From assembly GCA_037623315.1 (NCBI GenBank), contig JBBJJH010000008.1, forward strand, positions 62,001 to 126,000: a DNA stretch of 64,000 nt, in the 5' to 3' direction. Within the stretch, counting starts at the first letter, position 1; the number at the start of each line of letters is the position of its first letter. Source of the stretch: Halanaerobiaceae bacterium ANBcell28 (lineage in GTDB: Bacteria; Bacillota; Halanaerobiia; Halanaerobiales; DTU029). A program made the translations under genes and the position numbers. The notes beneath the pieces were generated by a model that saw only the letters and a list, made by a program, of their open reading frames with translations, ran no database searches and had not been told where the DNA came from. This document shows, piece after piece, positions 52,140-64,000 of this stretch.

Positions 52140-53915
52140 TTACATGGCTGAATACTTTAAAGCATCCTTAAACTGTTCTTCAAAATATCTTTTATACGTA
52201 CCGTTTTTACTTAATAATTGCTTATGATTACCCACTTCTTTAATCATACCATTTTCGAGAACTATAATCCTATCCACATTCATAATAGTGGACAAACGAT
52301 GGGCAATTATAAAAGTGGTTCTTCCCACCATTAACTTCTCTAGTGAATTTTGTATTAGATTTTCTGATCGAGAGTCAAGTGCAGACGTAGCCTCATCAAG
52401 AATTAAGATTTTGGGATTATTTAAAAATGCCCTGGTAATAGTAATCCTCTGTTTCTGACCACCTGATAAGCGAGTACCCCTTTCCCCTACTTCAGTTAAA
52501 AAGCCTTTAGGTAAGTCCATGATAAAGTCATAGGCATTAGCCGCTTTAGCAGCTGCAACTATTTCTTTATCAGATGCATCTGGTCTTCCATACAAAATAT
52601 TTTCTCTCAAAGTACCGCTAAAAAGAATAGCTTCTTGTAAAACCATTCCTATCTTTCTCCTGAGAGATTTCAATTTAAAATCTCTTATGTCTTTACCATC
52701 TATCAAAATTTGACCACTTGTAACATCATAGAACCTGGGAATTAGATTAACTAATGTTGACTTACCTGCGCCACTAGCTCCTACCAGTGCAATTTTTTCA
52801 CCTGCTTTTACCTGAAGACTAATATCTTTTAAGACCTCTTCGTCACCTTCATATCCGAAAGAAACATCTACAAAATCAACATTACCTACTGTTTTATCTA
52901 ACTTTATAGCATCTTTTTTCTCTTTGACATCCGGGGATTCATCAAAAACTTCAAAAACCCTCTCAATTGCAGCCATTGAATTAGAAAATACTACATTAAG
53001 CTGTGAAAAACGTTGTATCGGCATATAGAACATTCCTAAATATGCATAAAAAGCAGTCATTTCTCCAATAGTTAATCTACCCTGCAAAATACTAATCGAA
53101 GAATACCAAATAATTATAACTGGTGCAGCTCTAACCAAAAAGCCATTAAGGGCGTTATTTAATGCAGAAAGCTTTACCCTCATCATATTGAAATTGAATA
53201 AACGTGTTGATTTTTTATAGAATTTTTTCTCTTCTAGCTTTTCCATAGTAAAAGCCTTAATAACCGTTGAGCCAGATATCTTTTCCTGTACATCTCCTTG
53301 CATATCTTCTATCTCATCCTGTACTAATCTACTACTATGTTTAACTTTAGTACCAATAGTTTTTATTATTGAAATATAGAATGGCAAAATAGAAAGACTG
53401 ATTAATGTTAGAACAACATCCATTCTAAACATAATAATTAATAAAAAGACAAGTATTGAGCCATCTATCCATATATTAGTCATAGCATTACCTAGCATAT
53501 TTTGACATAGTTGAATATCATTGATAAGTCTTGCTACAATCCCTCCCGACTTGTTCTTATCAAAATAAGATGCAGACATTCTTTGAATATGTTGAAAGAG
53601 ACTATAACGCAAATCAAAAATAACACTCTGAGCCAACTTACCTGCATAATGATGACGTATGTACACTCCTGGTATTCCGACAAACAAATACATAGCAACT
53701 AATATAAGTGAATAATAATGAATTTCTCTTATATACTCATTCCTTACAAGATCACTAATACTATTAGCGTTAACAAGGATATTATCAAGAAAATGCCTCA
53801 TCACCTGGGGAAAAATCATTGGTAAGCAAAATTTTATTACCCCTCCAAAAGCAGCCAGCAAAATATAATACCAATAGGGTTTTACGTAAGCTAAAAATCG
53901 TTTAAACGAATCCAC
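52140..53915 (-). CDS. ABC-type exporter, fused permease and ATPase (MsbA/LmrA type)
   Basis: A 591-residue half-transporter. Six membrane spans occupy about residues 12-310 and the ATPase domain about 340-580, with Walker A GASGAGKST, signature LSGGQKQR, Walker B ILILDEATSALD and the H-loop IAHRLST. It should work as a homodimer and export lipids, drugs or peptides. The substrate cannot be assigned. It is alone, between the GH43 gene and the LacI operator. Confidence 0.92.
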   Translation of the reverse strand: MDSFKRFLAYVKPYWYYILLAAFGGVIKFCLPMIFPQVMRHFLDNILVNANSISDLVRNEYIREIHYYSLILVAMYLFVGIPGVYIRHHYAGKLAQSVIFDLRYSLFQHIQRMSASYFDKNKSGGIVARLINDIQLCQNMLGNAMTNIWIDGSILVFLLIIMFRMDVVLTLISLSILPFYISIIKTIGTKVKHSSRLVQDEIEDMQGDVQEKISGSTVIKAFTMEKLEEKKFYKKSTRLFNFNMMRVKLSALNNALNGFLVRAAPVIIIWYSSISILQGRLTIGEMTAFYAYLGMFYMPIQRFSQLNVVFSNSMAAIERVFEVFDESPDVKEKKDAIKLDKTVGNVDFVDVSFGYEGDEEVLKDISLQVKAGEKIALVGASGAGKSTLVNLIPRFYDVTSGQILIDGKDIRDFKLKSLRRKIGMVLQEAILFSGTLRENILYGRPDASDKEIVAAAKAANAYDFIMDLPKGFLTEVGERGTRLSGGQKQRITITRAFLNNPKILILDEATSALDSRSENLIQNSLEKLMVGRTTFIIAHRLSTIMNVDRIIVLENGMIKEVGNHKQLLSKNGTYKRYFEEQFKDALKYSAM

Positions 53916-54067
53916 TTTTCTTTAATCATCTCCTTAAGGATTAAAATCTTTGCTCAATTTTTTTAAAAACTAGTAAGAAAATCCTGTGCAGACTTTTGAG
54001 CATAAAAAGATCTTTGCTTAAGATTGTATATAAAAAAATATATAAATACAAGACATATCTTACTATG

Positions 54068-54096
54068 TATCTTAAAATACTACATATTTTAAGATA
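54068..54096. repeat. inverted repeat TATCTTAAAATA
   Basis: Perfect 12-bp arms (54068-54079 and 54085-54096) around the loop CTACA. It is AT-rich, adjacent to the GC-rich hairpin at 54104-54128, and may be a backup terminator or an operator. Confidence 0.6.
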
Positions 54097-54103
54097 CAAG
54101 TCA

Positions 54104-54128
54104 AAATCGGGCTCCAATAGCCCGATTT
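54104..54128 (-). terminator. terminator of GH43 gene
   Basis: Perfect 10-bp stem AAATCGGGCT with complement AGCCCGATTT and loop CCAAT. On the minus strand it ends CCCGATTTTGACTTG. It lies about 110 bases after the stop codon at 54237. Confidence 0.7.
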
Positions 54129-54236
54129 CTACCCTAGCGTCTTATTTACATGTATATTAAAGAAATATGGAACTTCAAGATTCTACTAGCGATATTCATC
54201 AACAAAAAGTACATAAATTCCTGTCCATTAAAACAA

Positions 54237-55832
54237 TCATCTCTCTATATAATCAAAATATTCAAAGTCAGCAGCCTTCCTTTGACCGGATAAATCCTGA
54301 CAGCATAGCCCAACAAAAGCACCTGTAAAACCCCATCTTCCATCATAGGATACATAATCATCAGATAAGATACTGGCATCAAGTACCGGCCCTACAGCCT
54401 TCCACTTTTCAGCATCTGTAGAATAATAAAACTGAAGTTTTTCATAATCTACTTCTGCTTTCAAATATACTTTTTCAAAACCTTCCAGTGATATTTCATC
54501 AGACAATGGCTGGTCAAAATCTCCATGATCTGAACAAATTATTCCCAAACATTTTCCCTTACCTTCATCCCAACTTAAGTTTAGATAATAGAAATGCTCT
54601 GTATTATAATAGCAAACTAAACCTGCCATTTCTTGAAATGTCTCTGGCTCATATTCCAGACAGGTAGTAACAGTATACCTAAAAGCCTGCTGTCTTCTTG
54701 CTATCAAGCTTTGATGATGTTTGGATCTAAGAGACTCTGCTCCTTTTAAACGTAAATAACCAGGTCTTTCTTTAAGAGATAATGAATCTTCACCTAAAGG
54801 TATCCTCAATGTTTGAAAATCTATATCTAATTCTTCAGTATTAAAATCATATCTTCTAACTATTTTATTAGATTTTTCTTCTCTATTACTTGCATCTAGC
54901 TCCGGTGCAGGAACTTTTAACGCTGGTTTATTACTCCCATCTTCTAAATAAGGCCAATCATCTTTCCAGACTATTTTCTGGATAGCTGTTTCGCGGCCTA
55001 AAACAGAGTGGTTTTTTTCAGTAATTGGACGACTACAAAGGTGTACCATATACCACTCACCCTTTTCTGTCTCAACCAAATCAGCATGACCAGCTTTTTG
55101 TAATTCCAGATCAGGATCCCCTTTTGATGTAAGGATAGGGTTATCAGGATGTACCTCATAAGGACCGTCTATATTTTTAGAACGGGCAATGGTCACTGCA
55201 TGATCATAGCTAGTCCCACCTTCAGCAGTTAGTAAATAATAATAGTCACCTTTCCTGTATAGATGAGGGCCTTCAGTTAATCCCAGTTCAGTCCCTGGAA
55301 AAATGTTTTTTACAGGTCCAATTAATTTTCTCTCTTCAGGAGAATACTCCTGTAAAAGAATTCCCCCAAATCTATTAGTCCCTTTCCTATGATCCCAAAC
55401 CAAATTAACTAGCCATTTTCTCCCATCATCATCATGAAACAAAGATGGGTCAAAGCCACTACTATTCAAATAGATAGGCTCAGACCATTCACCATATATA
55501 TCATCTGTCATAAGAAGATAATTGTGAGTATCTTTCCAGAAACTATGGGTAGTTTTAACATCTGTATAAATAAGATAGTAAATCCCATCATGATATGTTA
55601 AACATGGTGCCCATACACCACCTGAATCTATATTACCATTCATATTCAACTGGGAAGTTCTATTGAGTGGTCGGTTTATTAATTGCCAATTTACTAAGTC
55701 CTTAGAATGATGAATCTGTACTCCTGGAAACCATTCAAATGTTGAAGTAGCTATAAAATAGTCTTCCCCTACTCTAATTATTGATGGATCAGGATTAAAA
55801 CCTTTTAAGATTGGATTTTGAATGTACTGCAT
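54237..55832 (-). CDS. GH43 beta-xylosidase (XynB type)
   Basis: A 531-residue glycoside hydrolase, expected to release xylose from xylo-oligosaccharides, possibly with arabinofuranosidase side activity. The five-bladed propeller domain (about 1-310) has the catalytic base Asp in FNPDPSIIR, the pKa-modulating Asp in GFDPSLFHD and the acid Glu in LTEGPHLY. The C-terminal beta-sandwich (about 330-531) is that of GH43_11 xylosidases. No signal peptide, so it acts in the cytoplasm. With the CE7 esterase it forms a xylan-oligosaccharide set. Confidence 0.93.
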   Translation of the reverse strand: MQYIQNPILKGFNPDPSIIRVGEDYFIATSTFEWFPGVQIHHSKDLVNWQLINRPLNRTSQLNMNGNIDSGGVWAPCLTYHDGIYYLIYTDVKTTHSFWKDTHNYLLMTDDIYGEWSEPIYLNSSGFDPSLFHDDDGRKWLVNLVWDHRKGTNRFGGILLQEYSPEERKLIGPVKNIFPGTELGLTEGPHLYRKGDYYYLLTAEGGTSYDHAVTIARSKNIDGPYEVHPDNPILTSKGDPDLELQKAGHADLVETEKGEWYMVHLCSRPITEKNHSVLGRETAIQKIVWKDDWPYLEDGSNKPALKVPAPELDASNREEKSNKIVRRYDFNTEELDIDFQTLRIPLGEDSLSLKERPGYLRLKGAESLRSKHHQSLIARRQQAFRYTVTTCLEYEPETFQEMAGLVCYYNTEHFYYLNLSWDEGKGKCLGIICSDHGDFDQPLSDEISLEGFEKVYLKAEVDYEKLQFYYSTDAEKWKAVGPVLDASILSDDYVSYDGRWGFTGAFVGLCCQDLSGQRKAADFEYFDYIER

Positions 55833-55912
55833 TTTTTATTTCCTCCTCTTTAAGTCTGCTAAATACTCAATATAGTTCATAATAAAAATGATAGTAAATA
55901 TGTTTCTATAGC

Positions 55913-57763
55913 TTAATTAAAATTCTCCAGTAAAAAGGCATTACTCTTTTTGTTGCTATCACCATAATCAAATAAAACTATCTTCTCAGAGAAAGACAAA
56001 TCACCAAGGTCTTTTTCTAATAAATGATAATCAAGCTGGCTCTTAGCAAGCTTACTTACCACATCAATATTGAAAACTTCAAAGCTAACCTTCTTTAGTA
56101 TTTCTCTTACACTTTCACCTTGATAAGCAGGAAGATATCTTACAATATTCTTATCTTTATCAAGAAAGTTATATCTTATATCCTTAAAACCTTTTATTTC
56201 AATATCTTCCGCCCAGAATGGCAGCTTAGCACCAGGGTTATTAAAAATAAGATCGTACTTTAGAAATTCAGCAAAGATCTTTAGGTCATTTTTTATATGT
56301 GACTTATAGAAATTATATAGAATATCATAAAGAGACTTACGACTGTGAGAGCGACGATGCAGATTTTCTTCTTCAAAGTATATTGAAAAGTCTTTAAAAA
56401 AATCAAAAAATCTATTTTTATATTGATAGAATATAAATTTTAGTGACTTTTCAAAGACCCCAGAATTATGATATTTATCCAATAAATCTTCAACAGCTTT
56501 TAAGCTTAACAATTCAGCATAAGATATATCCTTATTTTTTAAAACCTCATAAGGAGGCAAAGAACTATATTTGTATGAAAATTCTTCTGCTCTTTCCCTC
56601 ACTTCAGAACCCTTTAAAAGTTTTAGGAAACCCAATTGTAAAACATGTGGATTTAACGCATATACCTGGTTAAAAGACTTTTTAAAAGAACCATAATCCT
56701 CAGCAGGTAATCCGGCAATCAGGTCAAGATGAAGATTAATATTATTGCTTTTTCTAAGTTCAATAACATTAGCAGCCAGCTTTTCTAAATCCATTTGCCT
56801 ATGTATCAATTTTAAAGACTTTTGATTAGTACTCTGTACACCTATTTCAAATTGAAAAAGACCAGCTGGCGCTTTTTTCAATAGCTCAATTACTTCTCTG
56901 TCAAGACGATCAGCAATAATCTCAAAATGAAAATTAGTGTTTTTTTGATTATCCAGTAAAAATTCAAAGATTTCTAATGCTTTTCTTTTATCAGCATTAA
57001 AACTTCTATCCACAAACTTTACCTGAGGTATATCATTCTCTATAAAAAAGATAAGGTCTTCTTTTATTCTCTCCATAGAAAAAGACCTGACTCCTTTCAA
57101 AGTTGAAGAAAGGCAATAGCTACAATTAAAAGGGCAACCTCTAGTAGCCTCATAATAGATAATCTTATTAGAAAGGTTTTTTAGATCAGAAACTGTATAT
57201 GGACGAGGAATTTTATCCAGGTCCATAATCAAAGTACGATCTTGATTTTCTACTATCTCTATAATAGTTTCTTTATTTTGCTTTAAATCATCTTCTAAGC
57301 TACTATTTTTTTCCCTATTCTCTACCCTATAAAGGAGCCCATCTATATTGTTAAACGATATATTACCTTCTTTAAGTACATCCAGTAACTCTCTAAGGGT
57401 TTCTTCCCCTTCACCCTTAATAATAAAGTCTATATATTGATACTTTTGCATTGTTTCAAATGCTTCAAAAGAAACTTCAGGCCCACCCATGACAATAGTA
57501 ATTTCAGGCTGCACCTTTTTTAGTTTATCAGCCAACTCAAAAATATCATCCCTGTTCCAGATATAAGTAGAAAAAGCAATTACATCGGGCTGAGCTCTAT
57601 AAATCTCAGCCATAATTTGATCCAGATGTTCATTTATCGAGAACTCTTTAAGCTCAATTTGATAATCTGTTTCCCGATATTTTTTGCAAAACTTCTCCAA
57701 ATACCTTAATGCCAGCGAAGAGTGAATATACTTGGCATTTAAGGTAGTTAATAAAACTTTCAT
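55913..57763 (-). CDS. B12-binding-domain radical SAM protein (DUF4080 type)
   Basis: A 616-residue protein with an N-terminal cobalamin-binding Rossmann domain (about 1-135, with ITIVMGGPEVSFE), a radical SAM core with CPFNCSYC (C-x3-C-x2-C) near residue 218, and a C-terminal DUF4080-like region. The ATG at 57763 is used because GGTGG precedes it; the frame extends back to a TTG at 57775. It is 53 bp from the membrane protein gene upstream. The function of these proteins is unknown; methylation or cyclisation chemistry is typical of the superfamily. Confidence 0.9.
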   Translation of the reverse strand: MKVLLTTLNAKYIHSSLALRYLEKFCKKYRETDYQIELKEFSINEHLDQIMAEIYRAQPDVIAFSTYIWNRDDIFELADKLKKVQPEITIVMGGPEVSFEAFETMQKYQYIDFIIKGEGEETLRELLDVLKEGNISFNNIDGLLYRVENREKNSSLEDDLKQNKETIIEIVENQDRTLIMDLDKIPRPYTVSDLKNLSNKIIYYEATRGCPFNCSYCLSSTLKGVRSFSMERIKEDLIFFIENDIPQVKFVDRSFNADKRKALEIFEFLLDNQKNTNFHFEIIADRLDREVIELLKKAPAGLFQFEIGVQSTNQKSLKLIHRQMDLEKLAANVIELRKSNNINLHLDLIAGLPAEDYGSFKKSFNQVYALNPHVLQLGFLKLLKGSEVRERAEEFSYKYSSLPPYEVLKNKDISYAELLSLKAVEDLLDKYHNSGVFEKSLKFIFYQYKNRFFDFFKDFSIYFEEENLHRRSHSRKSLYDILYNFYKSHIKNDLKIFAEFLKYDLIFNNPGAKLPFWAEDIEIKGFKDIRYNFLDKDKNIVRYLPAYQGESVREILKKVSFEVFNIDVVSKLAKSQLDYHLLEKDLGDLSFSEKIVLFDYGDSNKKSNAFLLENFN

Positions 57764-57815
57764 ACTTACCACCAATCTTATCTAGATAATTTTTTCATCT
57801 TTCTTAGAACTTAGC

Positions 57816-58670
57816 TTAGCCATCATCTCTTATCTTTTTATAATCTTTAAACAAAAAAGCAAGCACTGCTGCAAAAAATGCTGCTGCTCCCAGCAACTCA
57901 AATGTCTCTTCTATAAGGCTGTCCATCAAAAAATAATTAATAAAACGCCAGCCAATTTCAGCCTCATAGTTTTGCCAGATCATTGCTAGCTCTCCATCTC
58001 CAAGGCCAACTACCCAGTCATAAAGAATAACTCCCTGATTATGATATAAGTCTATGGCATCACCAAGAAAGGATAGTCCTGTTCCTATAGCATAAAAGAT
58101 AATACCTGCAATAGTATAGAAAAGACTACGAAAGGATTTAAATAAGACCTTTCCATATCTTAATAAGGCATAAAAAGGAATAAAAGCCATCAGAGAAAAG
58201 TATATCAATTCTGTAATAGTCCCCATCGTACCCTGAATTGGCTCCCGATAAATCCCCTGTACAAAACTACGAATTGTATGTCTTGGATCACCTGCATCTT
58301 CTATTAACATAAAAATAAAAGCCACTGCCATCATGCGCCAGAAAAGATATACCCTAGTATCCTTTTCCTGACTTCTCCCCGCAATAAAAGCAGAGCTAAC
58401 TGCAGCACCACCTAAAAATACCCAGGACATTATTTCAGCAATACCACCATTTCGATACCAGTTATGGAAGACAAAGGGATGATAATCAAAAAAGAAATAA
58501 ACCTGGTTAAGAGAAAAAAGATAATCCCTCAAACCAGCCATATTATGTAAATCAATTAAGTAAATTAAAAGATAAGAAATAATAATAGAGATTACAGTAA
58601 AGATCATAATAAACTCTGGCAAATAATACTTTAGCTTAAACTTATTTCTGTCATTCTTATCATTTGGCAC
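57816..58670 (-). CDS. polytopic membrane protein of unknown function
   Basis: A 284-residue integral membrane protein with about seven hydrophobic segments and short charged loops. Aromatic- and His-containing loops such as YFFFDYHPFVFHNWYRN and acidic EDAGDPRH stand out. I do not recognise the family. The radical SAM gene follows on the same strand after 52 bp and may be in the same transcript. Several His and acidic residues near membrane borders would suit metal or haem binding, but this is only an impression. Confidence 0.72.
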   Translation of the reverse strand: MPNDKNDRNKFKLKYYLPEFIMIFTVISIIISYLLIYLIDLHNMAGLRDYLFSLNQVYFFFDYHPFVFHNWYRNGGIAEIMSWVFLGGAAVSSAFIAGRSQEKDTRVYLFWRMMAVAFIFMLIEDAGDPRHTIRSFVQGIYREPIQGTMGTITELIYFSLMAFIPFYALLRYGKVLFKSFRSLFYTIAGIIFYAIGTGLSFLGDAIDLYHNQGVILYDWVVGLGDGELAMIWQNYEAEIGWRFINYFLMDSLIEETFELLGAAAFFAAVLAFLFKDYKKIRDDG

Positions 58671-58897
58671 ATAAACGCCTTCTTCCTAAGTTCTTTTTAC
58701 CCTCCCCTGAAACTTTCTTCTTAATTCGTAGTAGCTGTATATATTATTATTTTTTATTATATCTAATAATTAATTTTTTATCAATTAAACACATTGTCTT
58801 CTCCATTTTAATACGATAATACAAAGTTTAGTAGGCATTAAAAAGACAGTGCTAACTCTTTATAGTCAGCAACTGCCACAAAATACTTATACACTTT

Positions 58898-59878
58898 TTA
58901 AATAATTTTCTTCAATTCCTCTAGTTCTTTTTCACTAAAACTAATCATCTTAGCAATTTCATTTACTTTTACTCCGCTTTTTAACATATTAATTGCAATT
59001 TCTTTCCTTGCTTCATATTCTCCTTCTTTTCTTCCTTCTTTTCTTCCTTCTTCTCTACCTTCTTTTCTACCTACTTCTCTACCTTCTCGTCTTCCTTCTA
59101 GCCTTCCTTCTTCTAGACCTTTTTTCAATCCTATCTCTAATCCCCGTCTTTCGCCTCTTCTTTCACCTTTCTTCTCTGCAGTCTTTATCGCCATTTCTTC
59201 ATCCCTTAACCACTTTAATCTAGCTTCATAAAGTTCCCTTTCATCTTCGCTTAAATACATTGTATCCAATACTTTAATTGCCTTTTTTAGATTAAGAACT
59301 TCTGCTAATTGATGTGGTATTTTGTCTCTATTATATTTATGTGCTCTTTTCAAAAACTCAACCCATCGATCCAGGCTTGTTTGTATTTCATCTAAATCTT
59401 TATCATATTTATCCAGCTCTATAAAGTGAATCTCTATATCATCAATAAACATCTCTTTAGATTCGCAATTTAATAACTTATATTTATTATGGTAATTTTC
59501 TTCATCCAAACAATTAAAATTAAGTACATTAATTACTATTGATTTCTCTAATTTATCATAATTAATACCTGATTTTAATTGACCGGTATATAGCCTAGCC
59601 CAGTAATATAAGGCTCTTTTATCATAATAATCTTGATCACTTATCTGCATTTCAATATTGTACCAGTTGTCTTTTTCATCTACAGCTTTTATATCTAAAA
59701 TTGATAGTTTATCATTATAAAACTCTTTTTCATTATATGGATTTTTTAAGATCAAATCCTTAATCTGCTGTTTTTCATCTACAATAGAATTAATAAAAGA
59801 AATTAAAATATCTTTATTCTCTTCACTTCCAAAAAGCTTTTTAAAAACAAAATCAACTCTGGGATTTAATCGACACAT
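58898..59878 (-). CDS. Rpn/PD-(D/E)XK nuclease-family transposase-like protein with repeat linker
   Basis: A 326-residue protein of the recombination-promoting nuclease / PDDEXK_2 family, widespread in Firmicutes. The nuclease core (about 1-180) has the expected acid pattern Asp62 in ILDIKAV and Glu76-x-Gln78 in IEMQI. Residues about 237-286 are a tandem four-residue repeat of GRxEG type, a highly charged helix, and the C-terminal region (about 290-326) is a small helical domain (ML KSGVKVNEIAKM). E. coli Rpn proteins promote RecA-independent recombination. No terminal inverted repeats are visible, so it is not called an insertion sequence. Confidence 0.85.
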   Translation of the reverse strand: MCRLNPRVDFVFKKLFGSEENKDILISFINSIVDEKQQIKDLILKNPYNEKEFYNDKLSILDIKAVDEKDNWYNIEMQISDQDYYDKRALYYWARLYTGQLKSGINYDKLEKSIVINVLNFNCLDEENYHNKYKLLNCESKEMFIDDIEIHFIELDKYDKDLDEIQTSLDRWVEFLKRAHKYNRDKIPHQLAEVLNLKKAIKVLDTMYLSEDERELYEARLKWLRDEEMAIKTAEKKGERRGERRGLEIGLKKGLEEGRLEGRREGREVGRKEGREEGRKEGRKEGEYEARKEIAINMLKSGVKVNEIAKMISFSEKELEELKKII

Positions 59879-59998
59879 AAAAAAGACCCCCTTCTCTTTG
59901 CAGTTGTAAAATACAAACTTATACTTAAAATATATTATATCATTATTACCTTATCCTGTAAAATGTAAAGGATTACCTTTCATGTTCCTTCCCCTTAA

Positions 59999-60053
59999 AT
60001 TATTAATCGGCAGCATTGACTGTAGAAAAGTCAGTATGCTGCCGATTAATAAT
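59999..60053 (-). terminator. terminator of beta-galactosidase gene
   Basis: Long stem built from ATTATTAATCGGCAGCAT and its complement, with a second inner TGACT/AGTCA stem and a 7-base loop. It lies 41 bases past the lacZ stop codon. It could work in both directions. Confidence 0.8.
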
Positions 60054-60093
60054 ACTTGTATATTTTAATTCCAATACAATCTATAACTCATAC

Positions 60094-63228
<3,135 letters not shown>

Positions 63229-63298
63229 TTAAAATCTCTCCTCTATTTTTTATTTTAAATTTATTATTATCTCACTATCTCACATATAGTATTATCCA

Positions 63299-64000
63299 TT
63301 AAAATAATTTTATAAAACGTTCAAACAATTCTGGGTCATACTTAGTACCTGATTCTTTCTTCAATTCTCTAATTGCTTCCTCATGAGACTTTGCCTTATT
63401 ATAAGGTCGCTCACTTCTTAATACATCATAGCTTTCAATAATATTAATAATACGAGCTAGTACTGGTATTTCCTCGCCCTTAAGACCTTTAGGGTAACCT
63501 GAGCCATCCCAATGTTCATGATGTGATAATATCTCTTCTGCTACAGGTACTAAATCATCTATTGAAAAAGCAATACGATAGCCTATTTCAGGATGTGTTT
63601 TTAGGATTTCCCACTCTTTTTGAGATAAATCGCCTTCTTTATTTAAAATCTCAAAAGGAATTGATATTTTTCCAATATCATGTACAGAAACTAGCTTATC
63701 AAGTCTTTCTATATCATTTTCATCTAAATCCAATTCCTGAGCAAATTCATTAGCTAATTTTTTCATCCTTACTATATGTTCTTCTGTCTCACTAGTCTTT
63801 TCAGCTAACTTTTTGCATATTTTTTCTTTCATAATGTTTCTTACTTTTATTCTATCCACTGATTTCTCTTTATACATATTATCTTCAGCTTTTTGCAAAA
63901 CTTTATGTATATCCTGGTATGAATACTCCTTAACTGAATAACCCAAGGATACAGATATAGGTATCAGACCTCCACTAGCATCTTTAGAATACTTCTTTAT
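63299..64000 (-). CDS. GGDEF/HD-GYP domain signalling protein, C-terminal part
   Basis: The frame is open to the window edge (234 codons), so the N-terminus is missing. The first residues in view (ending LIPISVSLGYSVKEYS) match the C-terminal end of a GGDEF domain, followed by a helical linker and an HD-GYP domain with VHDIGKISIP and HHEHWDGSGYPKGLKGEEIP, the full catalytic set for c-di-GMP hydrolysis. It would thus be a GGDEF-HD-GYP protein; the GGDEF catalytic loop lies outside the window, so cyclase activity cannot be judged. Confidence 0.88.
   Translation of the reverse strand: MKKYSKDASGGLIPISVSLGYSVKEYSYQDIHKVLQKAEDNMYKEKSVDRIKVRNIMKEKICKKLAEKTSETEEHIVRMKKLANEFAQELDLDENDIERLDKLVSVHDIGKISIPFEILNKEGDLSQKEWEILKTHPEIGYRIAFSIDDLVPVAEEILSHHEHWDGSGYPKGLKGEEIPVLARIINIIESYDVLRSERPYNKAKSHEEAIRELKKESGTKYDPELFERFIKLF

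Larger units (their letters stand above)
53916..54236. other. intergenic region with two inverted repeats
   Basis: About 320 bp of AT-rich DNA between the GH43 and ABC exporter genes. It contains the repeats 54068-54096 and 54104-54128, probably acting as a terminator pair for the GH43 gene, and no coding sequence I can support. Confidence 0.5.

Noticed and set aside
59028-59170. Pyrimidine-rich tandem repeat that looks like a DNA satellite or CRISPR-like array
   Set aside because: It is fully inside the PD-(D/E)XK protein frame and encodes the GRxEG linker; there are no spacers and no constant direct repeat.
58898-59878. Complete insertion sequence carrying the PDDEXK gene
   Set aside because: No terminal inverted repeats or target duplications could be found around the gene, so it is reported as a lone gene.

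Overview
The window reads as chromosome of a low-GC, anaerobic, saccharolytic Firmicute. A Halanaerobiales-type (halophilic or alkaliphilic, possibly Halocella-like) bacterium fits best. The supporting signs are an AT-rich genome, a sodium-pumping biotin-dependent decarboxylase, a membrane pyrophosphatase with the K+-dependent signature, several plant-polysaccharide enzymes (including a cellulase with a dockerin) and a full set of sugar-phosphate enzymes. No phage, insertion sequence, CRISPR array or rRNA was seen. One tRNA gene (Thr, TGT) is present. Most genes lie on the minus strand.

Layout. 1-1838: Na+ decarboxylase subunits (beta partial, biotin carrier, small membrane subunit). 2163-5051: UPF0210/ACT pair and AzlCD amino-acid exporter. 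5215-6009: PsbP-like lipoprotein. 6288-11215: arabinose operon araM-araR-araD-kinase, with an AraR-type operator inside the promoter. 11434-17125: lipoprotein, tRNA-Thr, dockerin-bearing GH9 cellulase, CE7 acetyl esterase. 17295-20484: small membrane proteins, ComA/ComB (sulfolactate) and fructose-6-phosphate aldolase/transaldolase. 20862-22094: membrane-anchored GH18 protein. 22154-25946: a partly decayed block with a TetR regulator, two half-size permeases (one with a ferredoxin tail), an OsmC fragment, a cysteine-rich metal-binding protein, a cyclodeaminase-like gene with no normal start codon, an HD-domain gene with an internal deletion, and three copies of the likely TetR operator. 26020-32684: glutaredoxin-thioredoxin reductase fusion, cyclase, zwf, gnd, pgi. 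33137-38571: PadR-fetAB, DegSU-like two-component pair, IclR regulator, glutamine-amidotransferase-like hydrolase. 38700-40799: pyrophosphatase.

41058-51971 is the most distinctive metabolic locus. A LacI regulator with a 38-bp perfect palindrome upstream is followed by six oxidoreductases of five families and then KDPG aldolase and KDG kinase. It looks like an oxidative route that converts a sugar acid or keto-sugar to 2-keto-3-deoxygluconate. The exact substrate cannot be read from sequence and no transporter is included. Between the aldolase and the kinase lies a nested 139-bp palindromic element and a pair of hairpins with identical stems.

52140-64000: ABC exporter, GH43 beta-xylosidase, B12-binding radical SAM protein, a polytopic membrane protein, a PD-(D/E)XK nuclease-family protein with a repeated Gly-Arg-Glu linker, beta-galactosidase, and the C-terminal part of a GGDEF/HD-GYP signalling protein that runs off the edge. 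Together the window encodes capture of xylan, cellulose, arabinan and galactoside sugars, their entry into the pentose phosphate and KDG pathways, and ion-coupled energy conservation.
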